IMG/VR virus record: IMGVR_UViG_3300046660_000513 | Location: 1 to 64,000 of that record | DNA from: a virus | Direction: 5' to 3' (one strand) | Length of the DNA stretch: 64,000 bases | Shown: piece after piece, positions 14,154-21,216 of the stretch | Layout of the letters: each line of letters starts with the position of its first letter | Numbering within the stretch: position 1 is the stretch's first letter | The notes under the pieces: model-generated | What the model was told of the DNA's origin: nothing | Databases searched by the model: none | The model's input: the letters and a program-made list of their open reading frames with translations, nothing else | Program-made: the position numbers and the translations under genes

Positions 14154-14302
14154 CAGTCCCACCCTTCCTCGCTGCGCTGCATCCGGGACGTGGACTCCGG
14201 CCGCTCCCATAGCTGTTGGTCCAGCTCCCACAACTCCCGCCAGCCCTCCTGTTCGTTCCAGTCGGGTATCTCCGGGTCCTCATCCGGGTGTCTGCGCCTC
14301 AC
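14153..14302 (-). CDS. Acidic tryptophan-rich peptide, 49 residues
   Basis: GTG 14302 overlaps the stop of the upstream gene (GTGA), and its TGA overlaps the ATG of the downstream gene, so it closes the gap between two coupled genes. Sequence is acidic and Trp-rich (PDWNEQEGWRELWELDQQLW). Function unknown. Confidence 0.68.
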   Translation of the reverse strand: MRRRHPDEDPEIPDWNEQEGWRELWELDQQLWERPESTSRMQRSEEGWD

Positions 14303-14724
14303 TGCTGCTCACTCCCACGCTTGACAACGAACATTCCGCCGCCGATGTTGACGACCGTGTCCCCGGGGTGGGCGTACACCACACCACCCCGTGGGCCCCA
14401 GCCGACCAGCTCGTACGCTCCGCCAGCACGCCAGCCGCCAACCCATGCGGCGATCTCGTCCGCGTTGTCCCGGGTCAGCGTGCGGGTGTCCGGCGGGCAG
14501 TCGTAGCCGTGCTGGCCGCAGAAGTTGTGACCGCGAGTGCACGGGTTGACGGGCTCCCGGTGCGCCGTGTCGTCGCCTGTGTGCCCCGCGACAGCTGCCC
14601 CGGCAGTGGCCTCCCGGGCACATTCCTGCGCGTACACGTCCAGGATGTCGGCGAGCTTCTCCGGGTCCATACCGAGCCGTTCGGCTGCTGCCAGTGTCGC
14701 CGGGGTGATCCGGTTCTCTTCCAT
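14299..14724 (-). CDS. Hypothetical protein, 141 residues
   Basis: ATG 6 bases after a TAGGAGG ribosome site. N-terminal helices (ITPATLAAAERLGMDPEKLADILDV), a central CTRGHNFCGQHGYDCPP that may bind zinc, and a beta-rich C-terminus (AYELVGWGPRGGVVYAH, TVVNIGGGMFVV). Function unknown; first of three coupled genes. Confidence 0.73.
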   Translation of the reverse strand: MEENRITPATLAAAERLGMDPEKLADILDVYAQECAREATAGAAVAGHTGDDTAHREPVNPCTRGHNFCGQHGYDCPPDTRTLTRDNADEIAAWVGGWRAGGAYELVGWGPRGGVVYAHPGDTVVNIGGGMFVVKRGSEQQ

Positions 14725-14738
14725 GGTTCCTCCTAGGA

Positions 14739-14770
14739 AAGAAGCCGCCCACGAGCTGGACGGCTTCTTA
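14739..14770 (-). terminator. Terminator of the 15163-14776 unit
   Basis: AAGAAGCCG and CGGCTTCTT stems, A/T-rich at both feet. Confidence 0.8.
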
Positions 14771-14775
14771 CGGGT

Positions 14776-14907
14776 TTATCCGTTCACGGCTACGGCGGCG
14801 GCCATACCTCCAAGAAAGCCGATGATGAGTAGCGCCGCGTAGAGAATCAGTGCGACAGGTATGGCGAGTGTGATCAGGATTGCGCGGCGGACGGTTCGGG
14901 CTTTCAC
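14776..14907 (-). CDS. Single-pass membrane peptide, 43 residues
   Basis: GTG 14907 behind GAAGAAGAGG is chosen; an in-frame CTG overlapping the previous stop would add eight residues. Basic start (VKARTVRRA), then a hydrophobic run through residue 35 (ILITLAIPVALILYAALLI). Last gene of a three-gene unit of very small proteins. Function unknown. Confidence 0.6.
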   Translation of the reverse strand: MKARTVRRAILITLAIPVALILYAALLIIGFLGGMAAAVAVNG

Positions 14908-14927
14908 GGCCTCTTCTTCGGTGTCGG

Positions 14928-15029
14928 TCAGTTGTGCCAGAGGCCGATGGCGAAGCCTGTGGCGATGATCAGGGCTACGGCGCTTCCTGCGATGAGCAGG
15001 AGTAGGCAGCCGATTCCTTTGGGGATCAT
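14928..15029 (-). CDS. Hydrophobic peptide, 33 residues
   Basis: ATG 15029 three bases beyond the previous stop. Almost entirely hydrophobic (GCLLLLIAGSAVALIIATGF). It could be a small membrane anchor or part of a holin-like pair with the next peptide. Both are too short for firm prediction. Confidence 0.58.
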   Translation of the reverse strand: MIPKGIGCLLLLIAGSAVALIIATGFAIGLWHN

Positions 15030-15031
15030 GG

Positions 15032-15163
15032 TCAGTGTGCTCCCGGTGCGAGCTTGGCGAGGAGACGGCCCAGGCGGGCCGATCCGGCGGGGGAAAGACG
15101 CTCGAACTTGATCTTCTGCGTCTTGGGCTGCTGAGGGTTGCGATTGTACGTCTGGTTAGGCAT
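15032..15163 (-). CDS. Basic peptide, 43 residues
   Basis: ATG after TAGGAGGCGTTCAC. Starts MPNQTYNRNPQQPKTQKIKF and continues with RLSPAGSARLGRLLAKL; strongly basic. First gene of a three-peptide unit under the promoter at 15181. Function unknown. Confidence 0.68.
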   Translation of the reverse strand: MPNQTYNRNPQQPKTQKIKFERLSPAGSARLGRLLAKLAPGAH

Positions 15164-15180
15164 GTGAACGCCTCCTAGGG

Positions 15181-15198
15181 AATGTATCTACCCTAACA
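15181..15198 (-). promoter_or_regulatory. Promoter repeat for genes 15163-14776
   Basis: TGTTAGGGTAGATACATT on the minus strand. Confidence 0.78.
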
Positions 15199-15203
15199 GA
15201 AGA

Positions 15204-15234
15204 GGGACGGGAGATCTAGTAGTCTCCCGTCCCC
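15204..15234 (-). terminator. Terminator of gene 15242
   Basis: GGGACGGGAGA and TCTCCCGTCCC with an 8-base loop. Confidence 0.85.
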
Positions 15235-15241
15235 CAGACGC

Positions 15242-15745
15242 TCAGATCGTCGTCCGTCCCGCGTACTTCCACGTCGCATCGAGAGGGATCCCACCAGGGC
15301 AGCGCCCCGGACGGTGTTGGGGGATCTCATCTCCCTTGTCCGAGTAGCCGTAGCGCGTGAACGGGCACTTGAGGCGGTCGCACTTGCCCTCGGCCGTGAA
15401 CACGTACCAGGTATCACCCTGGTGAGCGACGACGTCCGAGAGGCTGCTCCCTGTGGACCACGGATACCAGGCGCCCCAAGACACGTACACCAGCACCGAC
15501 TTACCGTCTACGTCCAGGCGCCACCTGTACAGGCTCGGGGAGATGCCCGGGTTACCGGGGTTGTCCCCCTCGCCTGCCGGAACTGCCTCCGCCATGCTGA
15601 ATGTGCGGGCGTCCGTTCCTACCAGGGACTGGGGGACGTACACCTTCCAGGTCTCCGCGCGGCGCTCGTCGTACCAGTAGGGGCGTCGTAGCCTGATCTG
15701 GGTACCGGCCTTACGGGTCTTGCACAGTGGCTTGTTCCGCTTCAT
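15242..15745 (-). CDS. Hypothetical beta-rich protein, 167 residues
   Basis: ATG after a GGGGGTAAACG site. Basic start (MKRNKPLCKTRKAGTQIRLRR), then strands (TWKVYVPQSL, YRWRLDVDGKSVLVYVSWGAWYP, DTWYVFTAEGKCDRLKCPFTRY) and a C-terminal GYSDKGDEI. Lone gene with its own promoter and terminator. Function unknown. Confidence 0.73.
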   Translation of the reverse strand: MKRNKPLCKTRKAGTQIRLRRPYWYDERRAETWKVYVPQSLVGTDARTFSMAEAVPAGEGDNPGNPGISPSLYRWRLDVDGKSVLVYVSWGAWYPWSTGSSLSDVVAHQGDTWYVFTAEGKCDRLKCPFTRYGYSDKGDEIPQHRPGRCPGGIPLDATWKYAGRTTI

Positions 15746-15759
15746 CGTTTACCCCCTTT

Positions 15760-15777
15760 GATATATCTACCCTAGCA
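15760..15777 (-). promoter_or_regulatory. Promoter repeat for gene 15745
   Basis: TGCTAGGGTAGATATATC on the minus strand. Confidence 0.82.
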
Positions 15778-15819
15778 CACGGAAGGGGCGGAAGGCCAGT
15801 AGCCCCCGCCCCTTCCGTG
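15778..15819 (-). terminator. Terminator of gene 15826
   Basis: CACGGAAGGGGCGG and CCGCCCCTTCCGTG, a 14-bp stem with a 14-base loop; it abuts the next promoter repeat. Confidence 0.85.
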
Positions 15820-15825
15820 CAACGC

Positions 15826-16758
15826 TTACGCGCTCGCCAGCTCCGCCGTCTCCAGCTCCGGCGACTCGATGGCCTTTACGTACGTCCGGAACATGGAGAG
15901 AACCTGCTTACCGACCTGCTGTACGGCCTTCATGACGTCCTCAGGGTCCTTGCCCGCCCAGGTGGCGATGTAAGGGGCGGAATAAGAGGCCGTCTCCAGT
16001 CCGTAGTACTGAGAGACCATGTAGGCGAAACTCTCGGCCACAGTCTCCGCGATACCCCGGTGCTCCCGGTACTCCGCCAGGTCCGAGACGTGGTCCGCCA
16101 GAATGTGACCGAGTTCGTGAACCAAGGTCTTGGTCTGCTGTGCAGGTGACACCCTGTCGCTCACACGCACGACCATCGCCTTGGGGTCGGTGTAGCCGTT
16201 CGCGCTGCCCGTGTTGCCGTGCTCGATGGTGTAACCGAGCTTCTCGATCTGTCCGGCGACGTCGTCCCACATTTCGGCAGGGGCCTCGCCCTGAAGGTGC
16301 TTGACAACCTTGGGACGGCTGACCGTGGGCGTGATGAAGTAGGTGGCCGCGCCCTCGTGCTGCCAAATCGGCTCCGTTTGTGAGACATCGAACTCGGCCT
16401 GGAGGCGGAAGCCGACGATCTTTGTTTTGTCTGGATTGCGCTCGTCCTTGGCCGTGATGGGGGAGGAGACGCGCAGGGACTTGGTGCCCTTCATGGGGAA
16501 TCTGCCGCGAGCCGCCCAGGCTTTCGAGGTGATCACGGCCGTTGCGTCCGGGCACTGCGAAAGGATCCAGAGCATGTTGTTGAAGGAGAACCGCGACAGC
16601 TCGGTCCCGTTCTTCTCCGTCATGGCCTTGAGGAGCTTGGGCCAGGCGTCGGAGGTGACGAGTTCCTGCACGGTGTCGGCGAGCTTCTCGTGCAGCTCGT
16701 TAGCGAGCTGCTTGGTCTTGCTGGGGGACTTGCTCGCGTAGCGCTTGGCGTAGGCCAT
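15826..16758 (-). CDS. ArdC-like antirestriction protein with zincin metallopeptidase motif
   Basis: 310 residues; ATG after GGAGATCCTGATGGCC context. The N-terminal 150 residues match the ArdC single-stranded-DNA-binding domain: FSFNNMLWILSQCPDATAV, then WAARGRFPMKGTKSLRV. The C-terminal half has the zinc site LVHELGHILADH (about 215-226) and a downstream AETVAESFAYMV helix supplying the third ligand. Family members on conjugative plasmids protect incoming DNA from restriction. It is upstream of a terminator and has its own promoter, divergent from the 16928 pair. A counter-restriction role is inferred from the family. Confidence 0.88.
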   Translation of the reverse strand: MAYAKRYASKSPSKTKQLANELHEKLADTVQELVTSDAWPKLLKAMTEKNGTELSRFSFNNMLWILSQCPDATAVITSKAWAARGRFPMKGTKSLRVSSPITAKDERNPDKTKIVGFRLQAEFDVSQTEPIWQHEGAATYFITPTVSRPKVVKHLQGEAPAEMWDDVAGQIEKLGYTIEHGNTGSANGYTDPKAMVVRVSDRVSPAQQTKTLVHELGHILADHVSDLAEYREHRGIAETVAESFAYMVSQYYGLETASYSAPYIATWAGKDPEDVMKAVQQVGKQVLSMFRTYVKAIESPELETAELASA

Positions 16759-16788
16759 CAGGATCTCCTCGGTTCGGTGTTCCGTCTT

Positions 16789-16806
16789 GATATATCTACA
16801 CTAGCA
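16789..16806 (-). promoter_or_regulatory. Promoter repeat for gene 16758
   Basis: TGCTAGTGTAGATATATC on the minus strand; TAGTGT replaces TAGGGT. Four bases separate it from the divergent copy at 16810. Confidence 0.78.
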
Positions 16807-16809
16807 CAC

Positions 16810-16827
16810 TACTAGGGTAGATGCGCA
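16810..16827 (+). promoter_or_regulatory. Divergent repeat copy toward gene 16928
   Basis: TACTAGGGTAGATGCGCA; the 3' half departs from the consensus. It gives a back-to-back pair with the copy at 16789. Confidence 0.6.
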
Positions 16828-16867
16828 AGAGGGATTCACAGCCAAACCGGGAAGGGACACACCCTCG

Positions 16868-16893
16868 GTGTGCGAATCGGCTAGAGTTCACAC
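16868..16893 (+). promoter_or_regulatory. Candidate promoter/operator of the 16928-17649 pair
   Basis: TAGAGT at 16882-16887 could be a -10. It is flanked by the inverted words GTGTGCGAA (16868-16876) and TTCACAC (16887-16893), which would suit autoregulation by the XRE protein encoded second. Confidence 0.4.
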
Positions 16894-16927
16894 ATCAATC
16901 CGGTGAATCCGTGGAGAGGGGACACCC

Positions 16928-17416
16928 ATGTCCGATTCTGCAACACCCGCTGTAAAACCCCGCAACAAGTGGTTTTGGCTGCGCGGGGTACCCGCTACCA
17001 TCGTGGTCGGCATTCCGGCCGGTACCGGTGTCCAGTACTTCACCGGACTGCATGACTCGACCCTGCGCGACCGTATCCAGGGCGGGGTGGCCTGGATCTT
17101 CGTATCGGTTGTCACCGGACTCACGGCCTACGCCCTGTACCGGATCAAGGTCAACATGGCGTACAACCGGCGGCCTTTCACCCCGAAGGACCGGGCGTAC
17201 TGCAACGGGGCCGCGTGTACTGCACTTCTCGGGGCCGTGGCCATCGCAATCAGTCAGCTGATCTGGAAGACCCCCACAGGCCACAGCATCGGTTTGGTCG
17301 ATGTGCTCTCCGCACAGGTGCTCACCTGCATCATCGTGTCCTGGGTCTTGTTCCTGCTGGCCGAGGTTCACAAGCGGGGTGCCGAGCTGTTCGACGAGCT
17401 GGAGCAGGGCGTATGA
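16928..17416 (+). CDS. Four-helix membrane protein of DUF2975-like layout
   Basis: 162 residues; ATG after GAGAGGGG. Four hydrophobic segments: about 20-38 (VPATIVVGIPAGTGV), 53-70 (GVAWIFVSVVTGLTAYAL), 95-115 (ALLGAVAIAISQLI) and 125-147 (VLTCIIVSWVLFLLAEV). It overlaps the following XRE gene by ATGA. The pairing of a four-helix protein with a YozG-type regulator is known in many Gram-positives; I infer the same module. It is a rightward island in the leftward block, hence a candidate for expression in lysogens. Confidence 0.75.
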   Translation: MSDSATPAVKPRNKWFWLRGVPATIVVGIPAGTGVQYFTGLHDSTLRDRIQGGVAWIFVSVVTGLTAYALYRIKVNMAYNRRPFTPKDRAYCNGAACTALLGAVAIAISQLIWKTPTGHSIGLVDVLSAQVLTCIIVSWVLFLLAEVHKRGAELFDELEQGV

Positions 17417-17649
17417 CCGAGGCCCTGGAAGAAACAGAGTCGGGGATCACGATCCGCCTGGACATTCTGCTGGTGCAACGGAAAATGACGTTGACTCAGC
17501 TGGCCGCAGAGGTCGGGATGCACATCAACGCCTTGTCTCGGCTGAAGAACGGGGACGTCTCGTTCATCAGAATCGAGACTCTGCGGAAGCTCTGCAAGGT
17601 GCTGGACTGCCAGCCGGGGGACCTGCTCGTCTACACCGATCACCCGTAG
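17413..17649 (+). CDS. XRE/YozG-type helix-turn-helix regulator
   Basis: 78 residues. Begins with a short acidic tail, then IRLDILLVQRKMTLTQLAAEVGMHINALSRLKNG and LRKLCKVLDCQPGDLLVY, the YozG pattern of the Cro/C1 superfamily (helix-turn-helix at about 27-50). Coupled to the membrane gene by a 4-base overlap. Candidates for its target are the inverted word at 16868 or the phage promoter repeat; neither is shown. Confidence 0.87.
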   Translation: MTEALEETESGITIRLDILLVQRKMTLTQLAAEVGMHINALSRLKNGDVSFIRIETLRKLCKVLDCQPGDLLVYTDHP

Positions 17650-17661
17650 CTCAGACAGCAA

Positions 17662-17699
17662 AAACGGCCGGTACGGGAGAGATCCCGTACCGGCCGTTT
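17662..17699. terminator. Bidirectional terminator after the 16928-17649 pair
   Basis: AAACGGCCGGTACGGGA and TCCCGTACCGGCCGTTT, a perfect 17-bp stem with a 4-base loop and A/T feet; it also ends the leftward gene 17708. Confidence 0.9.
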
Positions 17700-17707
17700 G
17701 CGTCCTG

Positions 17708-18115
17708 CTAGTCCGGCGCCTTTACCAGCGTCGGTTCGGTCCCCTTGTTCATGGCGGCCCGCACCTTCAGGATCAGCTCTCCGATCCGGCCCTCTACCCG
17801 GGCGATGTCCTCCGCCGTGTGGGAGTAGGTGTCCTTCTTCATCTGGCCGAGCCGGTTGCCGGTGTAGTCGATGAACCCCTGAAGGGTGAGCGGCTTGAGC
17901 GGCGGGGTGAGAACGTCCCGGCTGGTCAGCATCTCAAACGGCGACGGGCAGGAACAGCCGCTGTCACTGGCGTAGAACAGCTCACCGGTGGTGATGTCCT
18001 GCCAGACGGTCGTCATATCGAACTGATAAGCGTCATCGTCCCAGGAGAGGTTTCCGATGATCTTCAGGCCGAACTTCTCCGGGCTGCTGAACAGGTCGGG
18101 ATCGTTGTAACCCAT
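17708..18115 (-). CDS. Hypothetical phage protein with SGCSCPSPFE motif
   Basis: 135 residues; ATG after GAAAGGAAGCCGTCC. The segment AYQFDMTTVWQDITTGELFY followed by SDSGCSCPSPFE resembles a conserved uncharacterised family seen in actinobacteriophages (I believe DUF7574, not verified). The C-terminus is a long basic helix (DIARVEGRIGELILKVRAAM). Leftward, coupled loosely to the GntR gene 18129. Confidence 0.75.
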   Translation of the reverse strand: MGYNDPDLFSSPEKFGLKIIGNLSWDDDAYQFDMTTVWQDITTGELFYASDSGCSCPSPFEMLTSRDVLTPPLKPLTLQGFIDYTGNRLGQMKKDTYSHTAEDIARVEGRIGELILKVRAAMNKGTEPTLVKAPD

Positions 18116-18128
18116 GGACGGCTTCCTT

Positions 18129-18338
18129 TCAGGGGCGGGCGGTGACGAAGGTTCCCAGGTGGTTGGTGTAGATCAGCCCATCACGCTTGACGAGACGGAA
18201 GGCTCGGGCGATGGATACTGTGCTGACGTTGTAGGCCCTCGCTAGCTCTGCCTGGGTGGGGAGCTGTTGGCCTGCAACATAGGTGTTGTCGGCTATGCAG
18301 CGTCGGATCTCGTTGGCGATCTCTACGTACCTTGCCAT
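18129..18338 (-). CDS. Minimal GntR-type DNA-binding protein, leaderless
   Basis: 69 residues, a bare winged helix: MARYVEIANEIRRCIADNTYV, GQQLPTQAELARAYNVSTVS, RAFRLVKRDGLIYTNHLGTFVT. No effector or dimerisation domain is present. Its ATG is the last three bases of the promoter repeat, so the mRNA has no leader. Being both regulated by and possibly binding the repeat would make it a self-limiting master regulator; that is inference. Confidence 0.87.
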   Translation of the reverse strand: MARYVEIANEIRRCIADNTYVAGQQLPTQAELARAYNVSTVSIARAFRLVKRDGLIYTNHLGTFVTARP

Positions 18339-18353
18339 GTATCTACCCTATCA
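18336..18353 (-). promoter_or_regulatory. Promoter repeat of leaderless gene 18338
   Basis: TGATAGGGTAGATACATG on the minus strand; the final ATG is the start codon. Confidence 0.85.
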
Positions 18354-18359
18354 CGAGAA

Positions 18360-18388
18360 AGCCGCCCCAGGGATCCCCCGAGGCGGCT
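18360..18388 (-). terminator. Terminator of the endolysin gene
   Basis: AGCCGCC and GGCGGCT with a 15-base loop. Confidence 0.65.
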
Positions 18389-18425
18389 CCTCACATCCGG
18401 CAACTAGCCTCCGTCAGGCCACTTG

Positions 18426-19937
18426 CTATCCCCTGACATCGAACCCCCGCCGCCTGCCGAGGGCCTTGAGAGACGTCGCTCCGGGGTCTCCAGTGGCATC
18501 GCTGCCGGTGAGGTGCAGTACCTCGCGGCGGAAGCGGTTATACGCGTCGTCGGTCTTGGTACCCCAGGAGCCGTCCGCGTACTTCTTGTCGAGGAAGCCC
18601 TCCGCAACCAGGGCGTTTTCGACGATCTTGACATCAGCGGGGTACGTCTTGTGCCCGGTGGCCGCCGGAAGATCCTTCTTGCGGGCCGCGATGATGTTGG
18701 ACAGGTCAACGACCGGCTTCACAGGCGGCTTCGGCTTCACCGGAGGCTTCGGAACAACCGGAGCAGACCAGCGGTACGACGCCACGGCCTTGCCGCCACG
18801 CGGGTCCTGCGGGTCAGCGGTAGGCGGGCACACGCCGTCTGCGAACTTGGGGGCGAAGTAGCCAATCACACGGGGCGAGCGGCGCGGGGTGCTGTGAGAC
18901 CAAACCCCGTTGCCCTGCCCGGCGTCCGTGGATCCGGCCTTGACGGAGTTGCCACCCTTGGTGAAGACGTTGTCCGCGTCGAACCCGACGACGACCTCCG
19001 TGTGCCCGTTGCCGAAGTTGCACCAGGCTCCGATGGACGGGTACTCCGACCACTGGCCGTGCTTCTTGGCCCAGTTGGTGAAGACGACCACGTTGTCGAC
19101 CTTGGGGACGATCCCCGATAAGCCGACCTCGTTGTACATGCACCAGTCCCAGATGACGCACCAGGCGACCTTGTTCTCCCCGTACTCCTTGCCCCACGGG
19201 TTGTCGTTGTTCCAGCCGACGGCCGACTCCCACGTCTCGTAGATCTTCTCCGGGACGCTCATGACGTGGTTCAGCAGAGTCAGCCACTGCGGTACAGCCG
19301 GAGTCGGCGGAGTCGGCGGAGTCGGCGCGGCGGGGGAGGGAACCGCGAGCTTTGCCCACGCGGTGGCATCACCGTTGAACAGGTTCCGGTCGAGGCCTCC
19401 GCTGATCGCGTACTGGTGGATCACCCACGTCTTCCAGCCTGCGATGCTGGGCTTCCCCGCAGCATGGTTGGGGTCGGCGATCCACAGCGGGTAGGACCGT
19501 AGCGTCTCCGCGTCCGTCTTGGAGGCCGCCGCAAGCAGGGCGTTGAGGTAGCTGGTGTAGGAGTACACCAGGGCCTTGACGCCGGTCTTCGCCTTGATCC
19601 GGGCGAGGAACTTGAGCGCGTAGGACATCCGCTGGGCCTGGGTGCCTTCGGACGCCTCTAAGTCGAGGGCTAACAGGTCACCGGGCTTGGCCTTGGCCTT
19701 GGACAGGAAGAAGTCGGCTTCCTTGACCGGGTCCTGTGTGGGGTGGCCGAAGTGGTAGTGACCGACCTTCTTTCCTGCGGTGCGGGCGATGGTCACGAAT
19801 GCATCGTGGTCGGCATCCGCTGTGTGCTCCCCTTCGGAAGCCTTGGCGATGACGAAGGCGGCGGTTACGGCTGCGAGGGCAGCGGAGACCGTGGGTATTC
19901 CGTTGTTGTTCGAGACGTCGATACCAGATAGAGACAT
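18426..19937 (-). CDS. Endolysin: GH25 muramidase, CHAP-like and cell-wall-binding domains
   Basis: 503 residues; ATG 19937 after AAAGGACATTTCC, 26 codons inside the longest frame. Residues 3-195 are a GH25 lysozyme (GIDVSNNNG start, HYHFGHP, LLALDLEAS, YPLWIAD). After a proline linker (PTPPTPPTPAVP), residues about 225-360 look like a CHAP amidase or endopeptidase, with WCVIWDWC carrying the cysteine and GHTEVVVGF the histidine. A second proline linker precedes a peptidoglycan-binding-type domain (VKIVENALVAEGFLDKKY). Degrades host cell wall at lysis. Two TTA codons encode leucines of LLALDLE. No holin is recognisable beside it. Confidence 0.93.
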   Translation of the reverse strand: MSLSGIDVSNNNGIPTVSAALAAVTAAFVIAKASEGEHTADADHDAFVTIARTAGKKVGHYHFGHPTQDPVKEADFFLSKAKAKPGDLLALDLEASEGTQAQRMSYALKFLARIKAKTGVKALVYSYTSYLNALLAAASKTDAETLRSYPLWIADPNHAAGKPSIAGWKTWVIHQYAISGGLDRNLFNGDATAWAKLAVPSPAAPTPPTPPTPAVPQWLTLLNHVMSVPEKIYETWESAVGWNNDNPWGKEYGENKVAWCVIWDWCMYNEVGLSGIVPKVDNVVVFTNWAKKHGQWSEYPSIGAWCNFGNGHTEVVVGFDADNVFTKGGNSVKAGSTDAGQGNGVWSHSTPRRSPRVIGYFAPKFADGVCPPTADPQDPRGGKAVASYRWSAPVVPKPPVKPKPPVKPVVDLSNIIAARKKDLPAATGHKTYPADVKIVENALVAEGFLDKKYADGSWGTKTDDAYNRFRREVLHLTGSDATGDPGATSLKALGRRRGFDVRG

Positions 19938-20019
19938 GGAAATGTCCTTTCGCGCGAATTGGACAAGTGCCAGTCTCTCACGATGGAAATGGCCTATGGA
20001 ATTAGGATTGGGCATGAAA

Positions 20020-20050
20020 AAGGGGCCGACCTGTAGTAGGTCGGCCCCTT
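20020..20050 (-). terminator. Terminator of gene 20060
   Basis: AAGGGGCCGACCT and AGGTCGGCCCCTT, perfect 13-bp stem with a 5-base loop. Confidence 0.9.
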
Positions 20051-20059
20051 GTTCTAGTG

Positions 20060-20449
20060 CTACATCTCAGGCCAGACGATCTTCGGCTCGATGCGGCAGG
20101 CCTCTCCGTTTTTCACGTACACCCGCCAGATGTCGGTATTTTCCTCACCCTCGCACTCCAGGTATCCGACGAAGTCATGTCCCGGGGCGGAATTGACGAC
20201 GTTCTGAACGTGATCGATCAGGTTGTCGGCCCGGTACTCGTCGATCTCTCGCATGACCAAGGCAGTTGCCTTACGACGAAAAAGGGGGCCTTCCTCGGTA
20301 TCGACGGTTTCCTCTTCGATTCGCAAGATCACATCGGGGTCATATCTGCTGGTGACGTTGTGCGGGGCGTACTTGCTGTCCCTGATTTTGTTCCAGGGGA
20401 GCGGCGGCACGATGGTGAACTCGCCGGTCACGTGTGTGCGGTAACCCAT
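20060..20449 (-). CDS. DUF6205-like hypothetical protein
   Basis: 129 residues; ATG after AGGAGGGCCCC. Opens MGYRTHVTGEFTIVPPLPW, which matches my recollection of the DUF6205 family of Streptomyces and its phages. Beta-rich: strands VILRIEEETVDTEEG, KATALVMREIDE, then FVGYLECEGEENTDIWRVYV. The role of the family is unknown. Confidence 0.75.
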   Translation of the reverse strand: MGYRTHVTGEFTIVPPLPWNKIRDSKYAPHNVTSRYDPDVILRIEEETVDTEEGPLFRRKATALVMREIDEYRADNLIDHVQNVVNSAPGHDFVGYLECEGEENTDIWRVYVKNGEACRIEPKIVWPEM

Positions 20450-20470
20450 GGGGCCCTCCTTATCGCCTTT

Positions 20471-20767
20471 TTAGCGGGATTCGTTGCGCCGGAGCAGAAC
20501 GGATTGCGGAACGGTGTAGGTGCCGATCCAGTGCATTACTTCTGTCGCGGATTGCAGGGTGTCCAGGTGCAGGGTGATCCGGTTAGCATCCCATTCCGCG
20601 ATCTCCTGGAAGGTTTCCGGGAGGAGGCCCCAGAGTTCGATGAGATACGCGATGAGGCGGCTGCATTCGTCCTGGGGGAAAGCCAGTTCCGGGTCGGTCT
20701 TCTCCTGTACGGCCAGGTCATCGAAGTGGATGGTGAGGGCCCAGCAGTCGGGTTCGGGTTGGGTCAT
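20471..20767 (-). CDS. Hypothetical protein, 98 residues
   Basis: ATG after AGGAGCCCC. Contains strand WALTIHFDDLAVQ, helix ECSRLIAYLIELWGLLPE, and a second helix LDTLQSATEVMHWIGTYTVP. Transcribed from the promoter at 20811 through an inverted repeat. Function unknown. Confidence 0.73.
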   Translation of the reverse strand: MTQPEPDCWALTIHFDDLAVQEKTDPELAFPQDECSRLIAYLIELWGLLPETFQEIAEWDANRITLHLDTLQSATEVMHWIGTYTVPQSVLLRRNESR

Positions 20768-20781
20768 GAGGGGCTCCTACG

Positions 20782-20799
20782 GGTGAGGGTAGATAAGCC
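20782..20799 (+). promoter_or_regulatory. Reversed repeat copy between promoter 20811 and gene 20767
   Basis: GGTGAGGGTAGATAAGCC pointing right, facing the copy at 20811. The pair forms an inverted repeat (AGGGTAGATAAG and CTTATCTACCCT, 12 bp) that could be a double operator or an RNA hairpin in the leader. Confidence 0.5.
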
Positions 20800-20810
20800 A
20801 TCGTCGTGAC

Positions 20811-20828
20811 GACTTATCTACCCTATCA
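20811..20828 (-). promoter_or_regulatory. Promoter repeat for gene 20767
   Basis: TGATAGGGTAGATAAGTC on the minus strand. Confidence 0.75.
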
Positions 20829-20829
20829 G

Positions 20830-21216
20830 CTAGTCGGCGATTTTTCCGTGAAACGTCATCCCCTTGACCCGCTCGTACCGGTCATCGGCGAACGGCAGAT
20901 ACGGGACGTACAAACCCGTGCGCTTGATCCTCTGCGCAAACGCCGCATCCGTGCTCTCCGGGTACACCCGCTTGTCCGGGATCAAATCCGGCACAAACGC
21001 CTTCTCCTGAGCAGCGTGCCTGATGGGAGAGTGGTCCAGCGTGCTGGCGTACACGTAACGGTGGATCAGACCGTCCTTCAGGTACACGTGCCAGGACTCC
21101 CGGTCGCAGGTGTACCCGTACAACAGAGTCCGGTCGGGCCCCAGGAAGCTGTGAGCCCAGATCACACGGTCATCCGGCGGCGTCTGGTGCAGCTGCTTGA
21201 ACTGTTCGCGATTCAC
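20830..21216 (-). CDS. Hypothetical protein, 128 residues
   Basis: GTG 21216 overlaps the upstream stop (GTGA), which decides the start over a longer frame to 21276. Contains LYGYTCDRESWHVYLKDGLIH and VPYLPFADDRYERV; beta-rich with several Tyr/His. Similar in style to the neighbouring genes 21213 and 24988 (WHVYLK, HVYVEK, WHVFTK strands). Function unknown. Confidence 0.73.
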   Translation of the reverse strand: MNREQFKQLHQTPPDDRVIWAHSFLGPDRTLLYGYTCDRESWHVYLKDGLIHRYVYASTLDHSPIRHAAQEKAFVPDLIPDKRVYPESTDAAFAQRIKRTGLYVPYLPFADDRYERVKGMTFHGKIAD

